From NCBI RefSeq assembly GCF_024397795.1, contig NZ_CP072983.1, positions 248,001-312,000 of the forward strand: DNA of 64,000 bases, given 5' to 3'. This document shows positions 41,197 to 53,049 of the stretch, piece by piece. The notes under the pieces were generated by a model that did not search any database, was not told the origin of the DNA, and saw only the letters and a list, made by a program, of their open reading frames with translations. Positions within the stretch are counted from its first letter, which is position 1. Every line of letters starts with the position of its first letter. This DNA is from Lactobacillus intestinalis. Its GTDB lineage: Bacteria > Bacillota > Bacilli > Lactobacillales > Lactobacillaceae. A program made the translations under genes and the position numbers.

Positions 41197-43686
41197 ATGG
41201 AAAACTCTTATAGTAAAAGTGCTAATCAAGTTTTGGAAATTGCACGTGAACAAGCGCAGAATTTTCATCATCGCTTAATCGGAACAGAACATGTTTTATT
41301 AGCTTTGGTAATTGAATCAGATGGGGAAGCTGGTAAGATTTTACGTTCTTGGAATTTAACTCCAACTGCAATTCGTGAAGAAATTGAGCGTTATACAGGC
41401 TATGGTTCTGCTGCTAATGCTAGTTATATGGAAATGTCACCTAGACTTAATTTAGCTTTGAATCTTGCAAAAAGAACTGCTCAAGATGATGGCTCTCGTG
41501 AAATTCAAACTAACCATATTTTGTATGGCTTAATTGCGAGCGAGCAAGTTTTATCTGCAATGATTTTGAAGAGCTTGAATGTAGATTTGGATCATTTAAG
41601 AGAAGATATCAAGAACAGCTTAGGGACTAATCCAGATAATAATGATTTTGGAGATTCTTCTAATTGGCTAAACAATTCTTCTTTAAATGGAAATCAATCT
41701 AAACAAAAGAAGAGTACAACGCCAACTTTGGATAGTGTGGGCGTCAATTTGAATGAACGTGTAAAAAATGGCGGCATTGATCCTGTCATTGGTCGTGATA
41801 AGGAAATTAAACGCGTGATTCAAATTCTTTCTCGTCGAACTAAGAATAATCCTGTTTTAGTGGGAGAACCCGGTGTGGGTAAAACCGCAGTTGCTCAAGC
41901 TATTGCTACCGAAATTGTGAACAAGAGAGTGCCAGCAGATTTGCTCAATAAGCGAGTAATGGCGCTAGATATGGGTAGCTTAGTTGCTGGTACAAAATAC
42001 CGTGGTGAATTTGAAGATCGTGTTAAGAAGATCTTGAAAGAAATCGCTAAAGACGGCAAAGTTATTCTTTTTGTCGATGAAATGCATACTTTAATTGGTG
42101 CTGGTGGTGCGGAAGGTTCAATTGATGCGGCTAATATTTTGAAACCTTCTCTTGCTCGTGGCGATATTCAAATGATTGGTGCGACAACTTTTGATGAATA
42201 TCAGAAGTATATTGAAAAAGATCAGGCTTTAGCTCGCCGTTTCCAACAAGTTCGTTTAAATGAACCATCAAAAGAAGATGCCTTAGCAGTTTTGAACGGT
42301 TTAAGACCAAAATACGAAAAATTTCATCATGTAACTATTTCAGATGCTAGTTTGGAAGATGCGGTTGATCTTTCTTCACGTTACATTTCTGATCGTTTCT
42401 TGCCAGATAAGGCCATCGACTTAGTTGATGAAGCTGCAGCGGCTGTTAAGATCCAAAATAATGCTAGCTCCAATATTCGTTTAAACCAGATCAACGAACA
42501 AATTAAGAAAATTATCGATCAAAAAAATGAAGCTGCTTCTAATCAAAACTTTGTAGAAGCTGCTAAACTTCAAGATAAGCAAAATAGTTTGCAGTTGAAA
42601 CGTGAACAAATTGCTGAACAAGTGGATGAACAAATTAGTTCAAAGGCCATTGTAAAACCAGAAGATATTGCTAAAGTGGTATCTAGTTGGACCGGTGTGC
42701 CAGTTACTCAAATGAAACGTAATGAAAGTCGTCAACTCGCTCACTTAGAAGGAATTTTACATGAGCGTGTTATCGGCCAAGATAAGGCTGTTTCAGCAGT
42801 TTCCCGTGCGATTCGTCGTAGTAGAAGTGGAATTAAGGATGAAAAACGTCCTATTGGATCTTTCCTATTCCTTGGACCAACTGGGGTGGGTAAGACAGAA
42901 CTTGCCAAGTCTGTGGCGGCCGCAATGTTTGGCTCAGAAGACAATTTAATTAGAATTGATATGTCTGAATACATGGATCAAATTGCCAACAGCAAATTAA
43001 TTGGTTCAGCTCCAGGCTATGTTGGTTATGAAGAAGGCGGCCAACTATCTGAACAAGTTCGTCGTCATCCATATTCAGTAGTTTTACTCGATGAAGTTGA
43101 AAAGGCTCATCCTGATGTCTTTAACTTATTGTTGCAAGTTCTTGATGAAGGATTCTTGACTGATTCTAAAGGTAGAAAAGTTGACTTTAGAAATACAATT
43201 ATCATCATGACTTCTAACTTGGGTTCCAGAAGTATTTTTGAAACTAGCGCAGTTGGATTTAATGCAGATAATGAAAATCAAATCAAGATGCGTCAAGATC
43301 GTGTTCGTCAGGCACTCAAACAGTTCTTCCGTCCTGAGTTTTTAAACAGAATTGATGAAACAATTATCTTTGATGAGTTGAACAAGACAGAACTTCGTCA
43401 AATCGTTAGCCTTTTGACTAATAAGCTGGCAGTTCGTCTTAACAAACAAGGCGTAAACTTGAAGATTTCACGTGCAGCTTTGGATAAACTTGCCAAGGAT
43501 GGCTATGACCCAGAAATGGGTGCTCGTCCACTTCGTCGTGCAATTCAAAATGATATTGAGGATAAAATTGCCGAGATGTTAATCGGCGGAGAATTAAAAC
43601 CAGGTTCGACTTTGAAGATTGGTAGCTCACACGATAAGTTGAAATTTGAAGTTGTAACTGATAAAAAAGAAACAGTCAAAAGTTAA
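41197..43686 (+). CDS. clpC: ATP-dependent Clp protease ATP-binding subunit ClpC
   Basis: An 829-aa Hsp100 ATPase that unfolds proteins for ClpP. Two Clp N repeats (1-145), first AAA domain with GEPGVGKT (about 223) and the UVR-type coiled middle (IIDQKNEAASNQNFVEAAKL), second AAA domain with GPTGVGKT (about 560) and the C-terminal D2-small domain. The usual B. subtilis partners ctsR, mcsA and mcsB are not beside it. Start ATG after ATAAGGTGGTGG. Confidence 0.95.
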   Translation: MENSYSKSANQVLEIAREQAQNFHHRLIGTEHVLLALVIESDGEAGKILRSWNLTPTAIREEIERYTGYGSAANASYMEMSPRLNLALNLAKRTAQDDGSREIQTNHILYGLIASEQVLSAMILKSLNVDLDHLREDIKNSLGTNPDNNDFGDSSNWLNNSSLNGNQSKQKKSTTPTLDSVGVNLNERVKNGGIDPVIGRDKEIKRVIQILSRRTKNNPVLVGEPGVGKTAVAQAIATEIVNKRVPADLLNKRVMALDMGSLVAGTKYRGEFEDRVKKILKEIAKDGKVILFVDEMHTLIGAGGAEGSIDAANILKPSLARGDIQMIGATTFDEYQKYIEKDQALARRFQQVRLNEPSKEDALAVLNGLRPKYEKFHHVTISDASLEDAVDLSSRYISDRFLPDKAIDLVDEAAAAVKIQNNASSNIRLNQINEQIKKIIDQKNEAASNQNFVEAAKLQDKQNSLQLKREQIAEQVDEQISSKAIVKPEDIAKVVSSWTGVPVTQMKRNESRQLAHLEGILHERVIGQDKAVSAVSRAIRRSRSGIKDEKRPIGSFLFLGPTGVGKTELAKSVAAAMFGSEDNLIRIDMSEYMDQIANSKLIGSAPGYVGYEEGGQLSEQVRRHPYSVVLLDEVEKAHPDVFNLLLQVLDEGFLTDSKGRKVDFRNTIIIMTSNLGSRSIFETSAVGFNADNENQIKMRQDRVRQALKQFFRPEFLNRIDETIIFDELNKTELRQIVSLLTNKLAVRLNKQGVNLKISRAALDKLAKDGYDPEMGARPLRRAIQNDIEDKIAEMLIGGELKPGSTLKIGSSHDKLKFEVVTDKKETVKS

Positions 43687-43696
43687 CAGTTAATTA

Positions 43697-43725
43697 TTGA
43701 CAAATCTATAAATTTATAGTATATT
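43697..43725 (+). promoter_or_regulatory. Promoter of rpoB-rpoC
   Basis: Consensus -35 TTGACA (43697-43702), 17 bp, -10 TATATT (43720-43725). Confidence 0.85.
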
Positions 43726-43731
43726 AGTTGC

Positions 43732-43890
43732 TGATTTAAAAGGCTGAAGTTCAGGATTTTGCTGATCTATTGTCCAGCAAAATGATAATGGCAAAAACGA
43801 CTTTTAGTTGTTTTTGTCTTTTTTATGCCCAAATTTCATGCTTTTTGATTTTGTAACAGAAATGTAATATTTGCTTTCTCTAACAGAAAG
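43732..43890 (+). ncRNA. Structured leader of rpoB, possible Lacto-rpoB motif
   Basis: The 170-base leader has a 9-bp hairpin ATTTTGCTG (43756-43764) / CAGCAAAAT (43775-43783) and a hairpin with a long T-run (about 43793-43824) that can end transcription before rpoB. A conserved leader of rpoB in lactic acid bacteria is known as Lacto-rpoB; I infer that this is it. Confidence 0.5.
43792..43826 (+). terminator. Hairpin with T-run in the rpoB leader (attenuator)
   Basis: AAAAACGACT / AGTTGTTTTT with a TTTT loop, then GTCTTTTTTA. Confidence 0.6.
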
Positions 43891-43901
43891 GATGTTTTTC
43901 C

Positions 43902-46900
43902 TTGTTAAATGGACACGTAGTGAACTACGGTAAACATCGTACAAGACGTAGTTTTTCAAGAATTAAAGAAGTATTGAGACTACCTAACTTGACTGATGTT
44001 CAAACCGAATCATATAAGTGGTTTCTTGATGAAGGTATTAAGGAAGTCTTTGATGACATTATGCCAATTGGTGACTTCTCAGGTAAGCTTTCATTAGAAT
44101 ATGTAGGTTATAAGCTTCAAAAGCCTAAGTATACAGTTGATGAAGCACGTGATCATGATGCAACTTATGCTGCACCTATGCACGTTACTTTGAAGTTAAC
44201 TAATCAAGAAACTGGTGAAATTAAAACTCAAGATGTTTTCTTTGGCGATTTGCCATTAATGACTGAATCAGGCTCATTTATTATTAATGGTGCTGAAAGA
44301 GTCATTGTTTCTCAATTAGTTAGATCACCAGGTGTATATTACTCAGGTGATTATGATAAAAATGGTCGTCAAATCTTTGGCGCTACTGTTATTCCTAACC
44401 GTGGTGCTTGGCTTGAATACGAAACTGACGCCAAGAATGTTTCTTATGTACGTGTAGACCGTACTCGTAAGCTTCCACTTAGTGTGCTTATTAGAGCTAT
44501 GGGTATTGGTTCAGACAGTGACATTATTGAAATGTTTGGTCAAAGTGACACTTTACAATTTACTTTAGATAAAGATGTTCATAAGAATCCTGCAGATTCA
44601 CGTGTTGCTGAATCATTGAAGGACATTTACGAAAGACTTCGTCCAGGTGAACCTAAGACTACTGATTCATCTCGTTCTCTTTTGTACGCTAGATTCTTTG
44701 ACCCACGTCGCTACGATTTAGCTCCAGTTGGTCGTTACAAGATTAATAAGAAACTTTCGCTTAAGAACCGTTTATACGGACAAACTTTAGCTGAAACTTT
44801 GGCTGATCCAGATACTGGTGAAATTATTGCTAAGAAGGGTACTGTAGTTACTCATGAAGTAATGGATACTCTTGAGAAGTACCTTGATCGTGATGACTTT
44901 AAGATGGTAACTTACCAACCTTCAAAGGAAGGTGTTTTGCCAGACCCAATTACAGTTCAAGAAATTAAGGTTTACTCAAAGGTAAATCCTGAACGTGTAG
45001 TTAAGTTAATGTCAAATGGTCATATTGATAAGGAAGTTAAGCATTTAACTCCAGCCGATGTTTTGGCTTCAATTAACTACTTCTTAGTTCTTCAAGATAA
45101 GATTGGTACTACTGACGATATCGACCACCTTGGTAACCGTCGTATTCGTCGTGTAGGTGAACTTCTTCAAAACCAATTTAGAATTGGTTTAGCAAGAATG
45201 GAACGTGTCGTTCGTGAAAGAATGTCAATCCAAGATCCTTCAACTGTTACACCACAACAATTGATTAATATTCGTCCAATTGTTGCAAGTATCAAGGAAT
45301 TCTTTGGTTCTTCCCAACTTTCACAATTCATGGACCAACACAACCCATTAGGTGAATTGACCCACAAGCGTCGTATGTCAGCTTTAGGGCCTGGTGGTTT
45401 GACTCGTGATCGTGCCGGATATGAAGTTCGTGACGTTCACTACACTCACTATGGTCGTTTATGTCCAATTGAAACACCTGAAGGTCCTAACATTGGTTTG
45501 ATTAACTCACTTGCTTCCTATGCAATCATCAACAAGTATGGCTTCATCGAAACCCCATACCGTCGTGTATCATGGAAAACTCACAAAGTTACTGATAAGA
45601 TTGACTACTTAACTGCCGATGTTGAAGATAACTACATTATTGCCGGGGCTAACACTCGTTTAAATGATGATGGTTCATTCAAGGATGACTTGATTTTAGC
45701 TCGTCATAAGGAAGATAACGTCGAAGTTACTCCAGATAAGATTGACTACATGGACGTTATTCCTAAGCAAGTTGTGTCAGTTGCTTCTGCATGTATTCCA
45801 TTCCTTGAAAACGACGACTCTAACCGTGCTTTGATGGGTGCCAACCAGCAAAGACAGGCTGCACCTTTAATTAATCCACACAGTTCCCTTGTTGGTACTG
45901 GTATGGAATACCGTGCTGCTCACGATTCTGGTGCTGCTTTAGTTGCTAAGGCTGCTGGTACTGTTGAATATGTTGATGCTAATGAAGTTCGCGTTAGACG
46001 TGAAGATGGTACTTTAGATAAGTATGTTCTTGAAAAGTACCGTCGTTCAAACAACTCTAAGTCATACAACCAAACTCCTAATGTTAAGTTAGGTGATCAT
46101 GTAGACAAGAGCGATGTTATTGCTAACGGTCCGACTATGGATCATGGTGAACTTGCATTGGGTCAAAACCCAGTTATTGCCTTCATGACTTGGAACATGT
46201 ACAACTATGAAGATGCCATCATGCTTTCAGAACGTTTGGTAAAGGATGATGTTTACACTTCAATTAGTATTGAAGACTATGAATCAGAAGCTCGTGATAC
46301 TAAGCTTGGTCCAGAAGAAATCACCCGTGAAATTCCAAACGTGGGTGAAGATGCTTTGAAGGACTTAGACGCTGAAGGTATTATTCGTATCGGTGCCGAA
46401 GTTCACGATGGCGATATTTTGGTAGGTAAGGTTACTCCAAAGGGTGTGACTGAATTATCTGCTGAAGAAAGATTGCTTCACGCTATTTTTGGTGAAAAAG
46501 CTCGTGAAGTTCGTGATACTTCTCTTCGTGTACCACACGGTGGTGGCGGTATCGTTCAAGACGTTAAGGTTTACACTCGTGAAGCAGGTGATGAACTTTC
46601 ACCAGGTGTTAACACTATGGTTAGAGTTTACATTGCTCAAAAGAGAAAGATTCAAGTCGGGGACAAGATGTCTGGTCGTCACGGTAACAAAGGTACTGTT
46701 GCCATGGTTGCTCCAGAAGAAGATATGCCATACTTACCAGATGGTACTCCAGTTGATATTTGCTTGAACCCAATGGGTGTGCCTTCACGTATGAACATTG
46801 GACAGCTTCTTGAACTTCACTTAGGTCGTGCAGCTAATGATTTAGGTATTCACGTTGCTACTCCTGTATTTGATGGGGCAACTGAAGAAGATGTTTGGAA

Positions 46901-47531
46901 CACTGTTCGTCAAGCTGGTGTTGATAAAGATGGTAAGACAGTTATTTACGATGGACGTACGGGTGAACCATTCCATAACCGTGTATCTGTAGGTATCATG
47001 CACTACTTGAAGCTTACTCACATGGTTGATGATAAGATTCACGCACGTTCAATCGGACCTTACTCACTTGTTACTCAACAACCACTTGGTGGTAAAGCTC
47101 AATTTGGTGGACAGCGTTTTGGTGAAATGGAAGTTTGGGCTCTTGAAGCTTACGGTGCAGCTTACACATTGCAAGAAATCTTGACTTACAAGTCAGATGA
47201 CGTTGTTGGACGTGTAAAGGCATATGAAGCTATTGTTAAGGGTGAAAGAATTCCTAAGCCAGGTGTTCCTGAATCATTCCGTGTTCTTGTTAAAGAATTA
47301 CAATCTCTTGGATTAGATATTCGAGTTCTTGACTTAGATCATAAGGAAATTGAGTTACGTGATATGAATGATGATTCAAATGAACATTTGAATATTGATA
47401 CTTTGTCACGTATGGCAGAAGAACAACAAAAGAAGAAGTTAGCCGAAGAAACTACAAAAGAAGATAATAAGTCTGCAGATAAGCCAGAAAATACACCTGT
47501 AGACAATTCAGACGACAAGGTTTCTAAATAG
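43902..47531 (+). CDS. rpoB: DNA-directed RNA polymerase subunit beta
   Basis: A 1209-aa core subunit. Start TTG ([20 protein letters not shown]) after GAAAGGATG. Conserved blocks seen: the rifampicin region ([32 protein letters not shown]), [37 protein letters not shown] near the C-terminus. The last about 45 residues are an acidic tail ([16 protein letters not shown]...). It is 15 bases before rpoC in one operon. Confidence 0.98.
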   Translation: MLNGHVVNYGKHRTRRSFSRIKEVLRLPNLTDVQTESYKWFLDEGIKEVFDDIMPIGDFSGKLSLEYVGYKLQKPKYTVDEARDHDATYAAPMHVTLKLTNQETGEIKTQDVFFGDLPLMTESGSFIINGAERVIVSQLVRSPGVYYSGDYDKNGRQIFGATVIPNRGAWLEYETDAKNVSYVRVDRTRKLPLSVLIRAMGIGSDSDIIEMFGQSDTLQFTLDKDVHKNPADSRVAESLKDIYERLRPGEPKTTDSSRSLLYARFFDPRRYDLAPVGRYKINKKLSLKNRLYGQTLAETLADPDTGEIIAKKGTVVTHEVMDTLEKYLDRDDFKMVTYQPSKEGVLPDPITVQEIKVYSKVNPERVVKLMSNGHIDKEVKHLTPADVLASINYFLVLQDKIGTTDDIDHLGNRRIRRVGELLQNQFRIGLARMERVVRERMSIQDPSTVTPQQLINIRPIVASIKEFFGSSQLSQFMDQHNPLGELTHKRRMSALGPGGLTRDRAGYEVRDVHYTHYGRLCPIETPEGPNIGLINSLASYAIINKYGFIETPYRRVSWKTHKVTDKIDYLTADVEDNYIIAGANTRLNDDGSFKDDLILARHKEDNVEVTPDKIDYMDVIPKQVVSVASACIPFLENDDSNRALMGANQQRQAAPLINPHSSLVGTGMEYRAAHDSGAALVAKAAGTVEYVDANEVRVRREDGTLDKYVLEKYRRSNNSKSYNQTPNVKLGDHVDKSDVIANGPTMDHGELALGQNPVIAFMTWNMYNYEDAIMLSERLVKDDVYTSISIEDYESEARDTKLGPEEITREIPNVGEDALKDLDAEGIIRIGAEVHDGDILVGKVTPKGVTELSAEERLLHAIFGEKAREVRDTSLRVPHGGGGIVQDVKVYTREAGDELSPGVNTMVRVYIAQKRKIQVGDKMSGRHGNKGTVAMVAPEEDMPYLPDGTPVDICLNPMGVPSRMNIGQLLELHLGRAANDLGIHVATPVFDGATEEDVWNTVRQAGVDKDGKTVIYDGRTGEPFHNRVSVGIMHYLKLTHMVDDKIHARSIGPYSLVTQQPLGGKAQFGGQRFGEMEVWALEAYGAAYTLQEILTYKSDDVVGRVKAYEAIVKGERIPKPGVPESFRVLVKELQSLGLDIRVLDLDHKEIELRDMNDDSNEHLNIDTLSRMAEEQQKKKLAEETTKEDNKSADKPENTPVDNSDDKVSK

Positions 47532-47546
47532 TAGGAGGTTAAACTT

Positions 47547-50500
47547 TTGATCGACGTAAATAAGTTTGAAAGTATGCAAATTGGTCTTGCATCACCTAAC
47601 AAGATCAGAAGCTGGTCATATGGTGAAGTTAAAAAGCCTGAGACCATCAACTACCGTACTTTAAAGCCAGAAAAAGATGGCTTATTTGATGAAAGAATTT
47701 TTGGACCAACTAAAGATTGGTCATGTGCTTGTGGTAAGTACAAGGGTGTTAGATACCGCGGAATTGTTTGTGATCGTTGTGGTGTTGAAGTTACTTCTTC
47801 TAAAGTAAGAAGAGAAAGAATGGGACACATTGAATTAGCTGCCCCAGTAACTCACATTTGGTACTTCAAGGGTATTCCTTCAAGAATGGGTTTAGTTTTG
47901 GATATTTCTCCAAGACTTCTTGAAGAAGTCATTTACTTTGCTGCATACATTGTTATTGATCCAGGTGATACTGATCTTGAACCAAAGCAATTGTTAACTG
48001 AAGCAGAATACCGTGAACAAAAAGCTAAGTATGGCAATCGTTTTGAAGCAAAAATGGGTGCTGAAGCTATCCGTGAATTGCTTAAGAAAGTTGACTTGGC
48101 TAAAGAAGTTGCAGCTTTAAAGAAAGAACTTCAAACTGCAACTGGTCAAAAGCGTACTCGTGCAATTCGTCGTTTGGACATTTTGGATGCATTTAAGAAT
48201 TCTGGTAACAAGCCAGAATGGATGATTATGGATGCTGTTCCAGTTATCCCACCAGACTTGCGTCCAATGGTTCAACTTGAAGGTGGACGTTTTGCTACTT
48301 CTGATTTGAACGATTTGTACAGACGTGTAATTAACCGTAATAACCGTTTAAAGAGATTGCTTGATTTAAACGCACCAAACATTATCGTTCAAAACGAAAA
48401 GCGTATGCTTCAAGAGGCTGTTGATGCTTTGATCGACAATGGTCGTCGTGGTCGTCCAGTTGTTGGACCAGGTAACCGTCCACTTAAGTCACTTTCACAC
48501 ATGCTTAAAGGTAAGCAAGGTCGTTTCCGTCAAAACTTGCTTGGTAAGCGTGTTGACTACTCTGGTCGTTCAGTTATCGATGTTTCACCAAAATTGAAAT
48601 TCTATCAATGTGGTGTTCCTCGCCCAATGGCTCTTGAATTATTCAAACCATTTGTAATGCATGAATTGGTTAAGCGTAAGATTGCATCTAACATTAAGAA
48701 TGCTAAGCGCAAGATTGATCGTGAAGATGATGATATCTGGGATGTACTTGAAGATGTAATTAAGGAACGTCCAGTTCTTTTGAACCGTGCACCTACTTTG
48801 CACCGTTTGAGTATTCAAGCATTTGAACCTGTATTGGTACCTGGTAAATCTATTCGTTTGCACCCACTTGCTTGTGAAGCTTACAATGCCGACTTCGATG
48901 GTGACCAGATGGCCATTCACGTTCCATTATCTGATGAAGCTGTTGCGGAATCACGTTTGCTTATGCTCGCAGCTCACCACATTTTGGCACCTAAGGATGG
49001 TAAGCCAATCGTAACTCCATCTCAGGACGTCGTGCTTGGTAACTACTGGTTAACTCAAGCTGAAAAGGGCCGTGAAGGTGAAGGTATGATCTTTAGCTCT
49101 CCTGCAGAAGCAGCTGTAGCTTACGAAAATGGCGACATTCACTACCATACAATTATTGGTATGTCTGCAGATTCAATGCCTGAAAAGCCATGGCCTAAGG
49201 GTCATGAACATGGAATCTTCATTACTACTTACGGTAAGATTGTATTCAATCAAATTTTCCCTGAAGATTACTTCTACATTAATGAACCTACCGAGGAAAA
49301 CTTGAATAATCCACTTAGCGCTAAGTACTTCTTAAACGAAGGTGAAGATATCCACACTAAGATTAATGAAGTTGCCGATGATTTAATTGCAAATCCATTC
49401 AAGAAGGGCTTCTTGTCAGATTCTATTGCTACTATCTACAAGTACTACAAGGTTCAAAGAACCTCAGAATATCTTGATGATTTGAAGACTTTAGGCTACA
49501 CTAGTTCAACTATTTCTGGAATTACTATCGGTATGAATGATGTTCCAGAAATTACTGATAAGGATGATAAGGTAGCTAAGGCTCACAAGCAGGTTGATGT
49601 GGTATCTAAGCAATTTAGACGTGGACTTATTACTGAACAAGAACGTCATGATCGAGTAATTAACATTTGGAATCAATGTAAAGATGAAGTTCAAAATGAA
49701 ATTGCTCAAATTTATGATCCACGTAACCCAATTACAATCATGGCCGACTCAGGTGCCCGTGGTAACATTTCAAACTTTACTCAGTTAGCTGGTATGCGTG
49801 GGTTGATGGCCACTCCTAACGGTGGATTGTTCGAAATTCCTGTTACTTCAAACTTCAAGGAAGGTTTGTCTGTATTGGAATTATTCATGTCTACTCACGG
49901 TGCTCGTAAAGGTATGACTGATACCGCTTTGAAGACTGCCCAGTCAGGTTACTTGACTCGTCGTCTTGTTGATGTAGCCCAAGATGTAATTATTCGTGAA
50001 GATGATTGTGGCACTGATCGTGGCATTACCGTTCATGCAATCATGGAAGGTGATGAAATGATCGAACCATTATTTGACCGTTTGCTTGGTCGTTTCACTG
50101 CTGAAACTGTTAAGGATCCAAAGACCGGTGAAGTTATAGTTGGTCCTGATGTAATGATGGACGAAAAGATGGCCCGTAAGATCTGTGATGCTGGTGTAAC
50201 TCACGTTGAAATTCGTTCAATTTTAACATGTGATACTCCTCACGGTGTCTGCCGTAAGTGTTACGGTATAAACTTAGCAACCGGCGAAGAAGTTGAAGTT
50301 GGTGAAGCAGTAGGTACTGTTGCCGCTCAATCAATTGGTGAACCTGGTACTCAGCTTACTTTGAGAACTTTCCACAACGGTGGGGTTGCCGGTGCTGAAG
50401 ATATTACCCAAGGTTTGCCTCGTGTGCAAGAATTGTTCGAAGCTCGTAACCCTAAGGGTCGTGCTACAATTTCTGAAGTTGATGGTATCGTTGATTCTAT

Positions 50501-51206
50501 TCAAGAAAATCCAGCTGAACACACTCGCGAAATTACTGTTAAGGGTAAGATTGATACAAGAAGTTACAGTGTTCCTTACACTGCTTCAGTTGCCGTTGGC
50601 GAAGGTGACGAAGTTCACCGTGGTGACAAATTAACTTTAGGTTCTGTTGATCCTAAGGAATTAATTCAAGTTACTGATACTTTGACTACTGAAAAGTACA
50701 TCTTAGCTGAAGTTCAAAAGGCCTACAGAATGCAGGGTGTAGATATTTCTGATAAGCACGTTGAAGTATTAACTCGTCAAATGCTTCAAAAGGTTCGTGT
50801 TCTTGATCCAGGTGAAACTGACATCTTACCAGGTGAAGTTATGGATATTGGTCAATTCCGTGACCGTAACAAGGAAGTTATTATTTCTGGTGGAATTCCA
50901 GCAACTGCACAAAGTATTATTTTGGGTATTACAAAGGCTGCCCTTGAAACTAACAGTTTCTTGTCTGCTGCTTCATTCCAAGAAACTACTCGTGTGCTTA
51001 CTGATGCTTCTATCAGAGGTAAGAATGATCCATTGCTTGGACTTAAGGAAAACGTTATTATCGGTAAGATTATTCCAGCAGGTACTGGTATGCCAGTTTA
51101 CCGTAGCATGGAACCACAAGCTGACGTTGAAAAATCAAAATCTGTTTATTCAATTGCTGACATTGAAAAGCAAATGAATGATAAAGATAAAAAGCCTGAA
51201 GCTTAA
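47547..51206 (+). CDS. rpoC: DNA-directed RNA polymerase subunit beta'
   Basis: A 1219-aa catalytic subunit. N-terminal zinc ribbon CACGKYKG...CDRCGVE, the active-site NADFDGDQM (about 447-455) binding the catalytic Mg, the [20 protein letters not shown] trigger-loop region and the C-terminal [16 protein letters not shown] block. Start TTG after TAGGAGGTTAAACTT. Followed by a strong terminator. Confidence 0.98.
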   Translation: MIDVNKFESMQIGLASPNKIRSWSYGEVKKPETINYRTLKPEKDGLFDERIFGPTKDWSCACGKYKGVRYRGIVCDRCGVEVTSSKVRRERMGHIELAAPVTHIWYFKGIPSRMGLVLDISPRLLEEVIYFAAYIVIDPGDTDLEPKQLLTEAEYREQKAKYGNRFEAKMGAEAIRELLKKVDLAKEVAALKKELQTATGQKRTRAIRRLDILDAFKNSGNKPEWMIMDAVPVIPPDLRPMVQLEGGRFATSDLNDLYRRVINRNNRLKRLLDLNAPNIIVQNEKRMLQEAVDALIDNGRRGRPVVGPGNRPLKSLSHMLKGKQGRFRQNLLGKRVDYSGRSVIDVSPKLKFYQCGVPRPMALELFKPFVMHELVKRKIASNIKNAKRKIDREDDDIWDVLEDVIKERPVLLNRAPTLHRLSIQAFEPVLVPGKSIRLHPLACEAYNADFDGDQMAIHVPLSDEAVAESRLLMLAAHHILAPKDGKPIVTPSQDVVLGNYWLTQAEKGREGEGMIFSSPAEAAVAYENGDIHYHTIIGMSADSMPEKPWPKGHEHGIFITTYGKIVFNQIFPEDYFYINEPTEENLNNPLSAKYFLNEGEDIHTKINEVADDLIANPFKKGFLSDSIATIYKYYKVQRTSEYLDDLKTLGYTSSTISGITIGMNDVPEITDKDDKVAKAHKQVDVVSKQFRRGLITEQERHDRVINIWNQCKDEVQNEIAQIYDPRNPITIMADSGARGNISNFTQLAGMRGLMATPNGGLFEIPVTSNFKEGLSVLELFMSTHGARKGMTDTALKTAQSGYLTRRLVDVAQDVIIREDDCGTDRGITVHAIMEGDEMIEPLFDRLLGRFTAETVKDPKTGEVIVGPDVMMDEKMARKICDAGVTHVEIRSILTCDTPHGVCRKCYGINLATGEEVEVGEAVGTVAAQSIGEPGTQLTLRTFHNGGVAGAEDITQGLPRVQELFEARNPKGRATISEVDGIVDSIQENPAEHTREITVKGKIDTRSYSVPYTASVAVGEGDEVHRGDKLTLGSVDPKELIQVTDTLTTEKYILAEVQKAYRMQGVDISDKHVEVLTRQMLQKVRVLDPGETDILPGEVMDIGQFRDRNKEVIISGGIPATAQSIILGITKAALETNSFLSAASFQETTRVLTDASIRGKNDPLLGLKENVIIGKIIPAGTGMPVYRSMEPQADVEKSKSVYSIADIEKQMNDKDKKPEA

Positions 51207-51218
51207 ATTTAGGTAATA

Positions 51219-51257
51219 ATAAAAGCATCTATTCAATTCGAATAGGTGCTTTTTTGT
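51219..51257. terminator. Terminator of rpoC
   Basis: AAAAGCATCTATTC / GAATAGGTGCTTTT stem (one wobble pair) with T-run; also serves the convergent gene. Confidence 0.88.
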
Positions 51258-51941
51258 TTAGAAAGAAAGTAAACTACTAACTAATCCTAAGTAGATATAA
51301 GGAATAAAGGCAAAAGGCTGTGTTCTTGGACGGTACTTATATTCTAGAAAGTAATGAACTAAAGAAAAAATGGATCCCACTAAAAAAGCAAGATTAGCAA
51401 AATGCGGATCCCACAGTAGGGCTAATAAAATGTAGATTATCAAGTCTCCGCTTCCTAATTTATGAAAAAAAGTGTAAATTGATAAAATCAAACAAATTGG
51501 GAAAAACTCAAGAGCATCAATTAAAGAATATGCATGAGAAGTTTGAAGCCAATAAATAAAAACGACTGAAAAAAGTGGAATTAAAAAGATACTAGGAAAC
51601 TCCTGCTTTTGATAATCAAAACAAACTATTACTAATAAATAGAATAAGAAAGTGGCTAAATAAATATTTGATAAATTTAAAAGATCTAGTTTTAAAAAAG
51701 CCAATCCTCCAATAAGTTCGATGAAAAAATATAGAGGTAGAATGGAGGTTCCACAATAACTGCATTTTCCTTTTAAAACTATATATGATACTAGGGGAAT
51801 TTCTGCTAACAAGGAGAGTTCTGTTTGGCAAAAATTGCATTTAGAACGAGTGAAGAGAAAATCTTCTTTTAAATATCGATCACAAATTACACCTGCATGC
51901 GAAGCTAAACAGGCACCAATCATGAAATTTACAAAAAACAA
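51258..51941 (-). CDS. Prepilin peptidase (A24, ComC-like)
   Basis: A 227-aa membrane protease that trims pilin-like ComG proteins. Cys pairs CNFC and CSYC in the cytoplasmic loop, then FDYQKQEFPS carrying the first catalytic Asp, GSGDLIIY carrying the second; about six to seven membrane helices. Start TTG at 51941 after GAGGTGATTAT; a later in-frame ATG (MIGACLASH) is possible. No competence neighbours here. It stands alone, convergent with rpoC. Confidence 0.88.
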   Translation of the reverse strand: MFFVNFMIGACLASHAGVICDRYLKEDFLFTRSKCNFCQTELSLLAEIPLVSYIVLKGKCSYCGTSILPLYFFIELIGGLAFLKLDLLNLSNIYLATFLFYLLVIVCFDYQKQEFPSIFLIPLFSVVFIYWLQTSHAYSLIDALEFFPICLILSIYTFFHKLGSGDLIIYILLALLWDPHFANLAFLVGSIFSLVHYFLEYKYRPRTQPFAFIPYIYLGLVSSLLSF

Positions 51942-52003
51942 ATAATCACCTCAGTTATAAATACGCAAAAAAATAAATTTTATCTTTTTTTATCCAAAAG
52001 AGT

Positions 52004-52031
52004 TTGATTTATTGTAAAAAGCGAGTACAAT
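52004..52031 (+). promoter_or_regulatory. Promoter of rpsL-rpsG-fusA
   Basis: -35 TTGATT, 16 bp, -10 TACAAT. Leader of about 80 bases. Confidence 0.55.
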
Positions 52032-52120
52032 GGTCAATGTATGTTTTGAACAATCTGTCTGGGTAAAAAGAAACTCCCGGATGTGTGAACAAAATAGTTA
52101 TTTTTAGGAGGAAACAATTA

Positions 52121-52528
52121 ATGCCAACCATTAACCAATTGGTAAGAAAAGGCCGTCACTCAAAGACGACTAAATCAAAGTCACCAGCTTTGAACTACGG
52201 TTACAACAGTATGAAGAAGGAATTAGTATTCAACCCAGCTCCACAAATGCGTGGGGTAGCAACTCGTGTTGGTACTATGACTCCAAAGAAGCCTAACTCA
52301 GCTTTACGTAAGTATGCCCGTGTACGTCTTTCAAACTTGATCGAAGTTACTGCATATATTCCAGGTGAAGGCCACAACTTGCAAGAACACTCTGTTGTTT
52401 TAATTCGTGGTGGTCGTGTAAAAGACCTTCCTGGTGTACGTTACCACATTATCCGTGGTGCCCTTGACACTGCTGGTGTTGATGGTAGAAAGCAAAGCCG
52501 TTCTAAGTACGGTACTAAGAAAGGTTAA
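52121..52528 (+). CDS. rpsL: 30S ribosomal protein S12
   Basis: A 135-aa small-subunit protein, decoding centre. [19 protein letters not shown] and [28 protein letters not shown] match. Start at ATG 52121 ([11 protein letters not shown]) after TTAGGAGGAAACAATT; the earlier in-frame GTG is not needed. First gene of the str operon, followed by rpsG 14 bases on. Confidence 0.98.
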   Translation: MPTINQLVRKGRHSKTTKSKSPALNYGYNSMKKELVFNPAPQMRGVATRVGTMTPKKPNSALRKYARVRLSNLIEVTAYIPGEGHNLQEHSVVLIRGGRVKDLPGVRYHIIRGALDTAGVDGRKQSRSKYGTKKG

Positions 52529-52542
52529 GGAGGAGTTAAATA

Positions 52543-53013
52543 ATGCCTAGAAAAGGACATGTAACTAAGAGAGACGTTTTAGCAGATCCAGTTTACAACT
52601 CAAAGCTCGTTACTAAGTTGATCAATCACTTAATGATCGACGGTAAGAGAGCTAAGGCATCTTCAATCCTTTACGATGCTTTCACTATTGTTAAGGACAA
52701 GACTGGTAAGGAACCACTTGATGTTTTTGAAGAAGCAATGAACAACGTTATGCCAGTTCTTGAAGTAAGAGCTCGTCGTATCGGTGGTTCAAACTACCAA
52801 ATCCCAGTTGAAGTTCGTCCAGAAAGAAGAACTACTTTAGGTTTAAGATGGCTTGTTTCTTACGCACGTTTACGTAATGAACACACTATGGATGAACGTT
52901 TAGCTAACGAAATCATCGACGCTTCAAACAACACTGGTTCAGCAGTTAAAAAACGTGAAGATGTTCACCGTATGGCTGAAGCAAACCGTGCATTTGCACA
53001 CTACCGCTTCTAA
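52543..53013 (+). CDS. rpsG: 30S ribosomal protein S7
   Basis: A 156-aa small-subunit head protein ([20 protein letters not shown] start; [20 protein letters not shown]). It nucleates 16S 3' domain assembly and autoregulates str operons in E. coli. Ribosome binding site AAGGAGG. Confidence 0.98.
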   Translation: MPRKGHVTKRDVLADPVYNSKLVTKLINHLMIDGKRAKASSILYDAFTIVKDKTGKEPLDVFEEAMNNVMPVLEVRARRIGGSNYQIPVEVRPERRTTLGLRWLVSYARLRNEHTMDERLANEIIDASNNTGSAVKKREDVHRMAEANRAFAHYRF

Positions 53014-53049
53014 TTTGTTCTTTTGTATTTTTAAGAGGAGACTTTATTT

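Noticed and set aside
52085..52120. Longer N-terminus for rpsL from an upstream GTG
   Set aside because: The S12 family starts at MPTINQL, which has its own ribosome binding site at 52107-52112.
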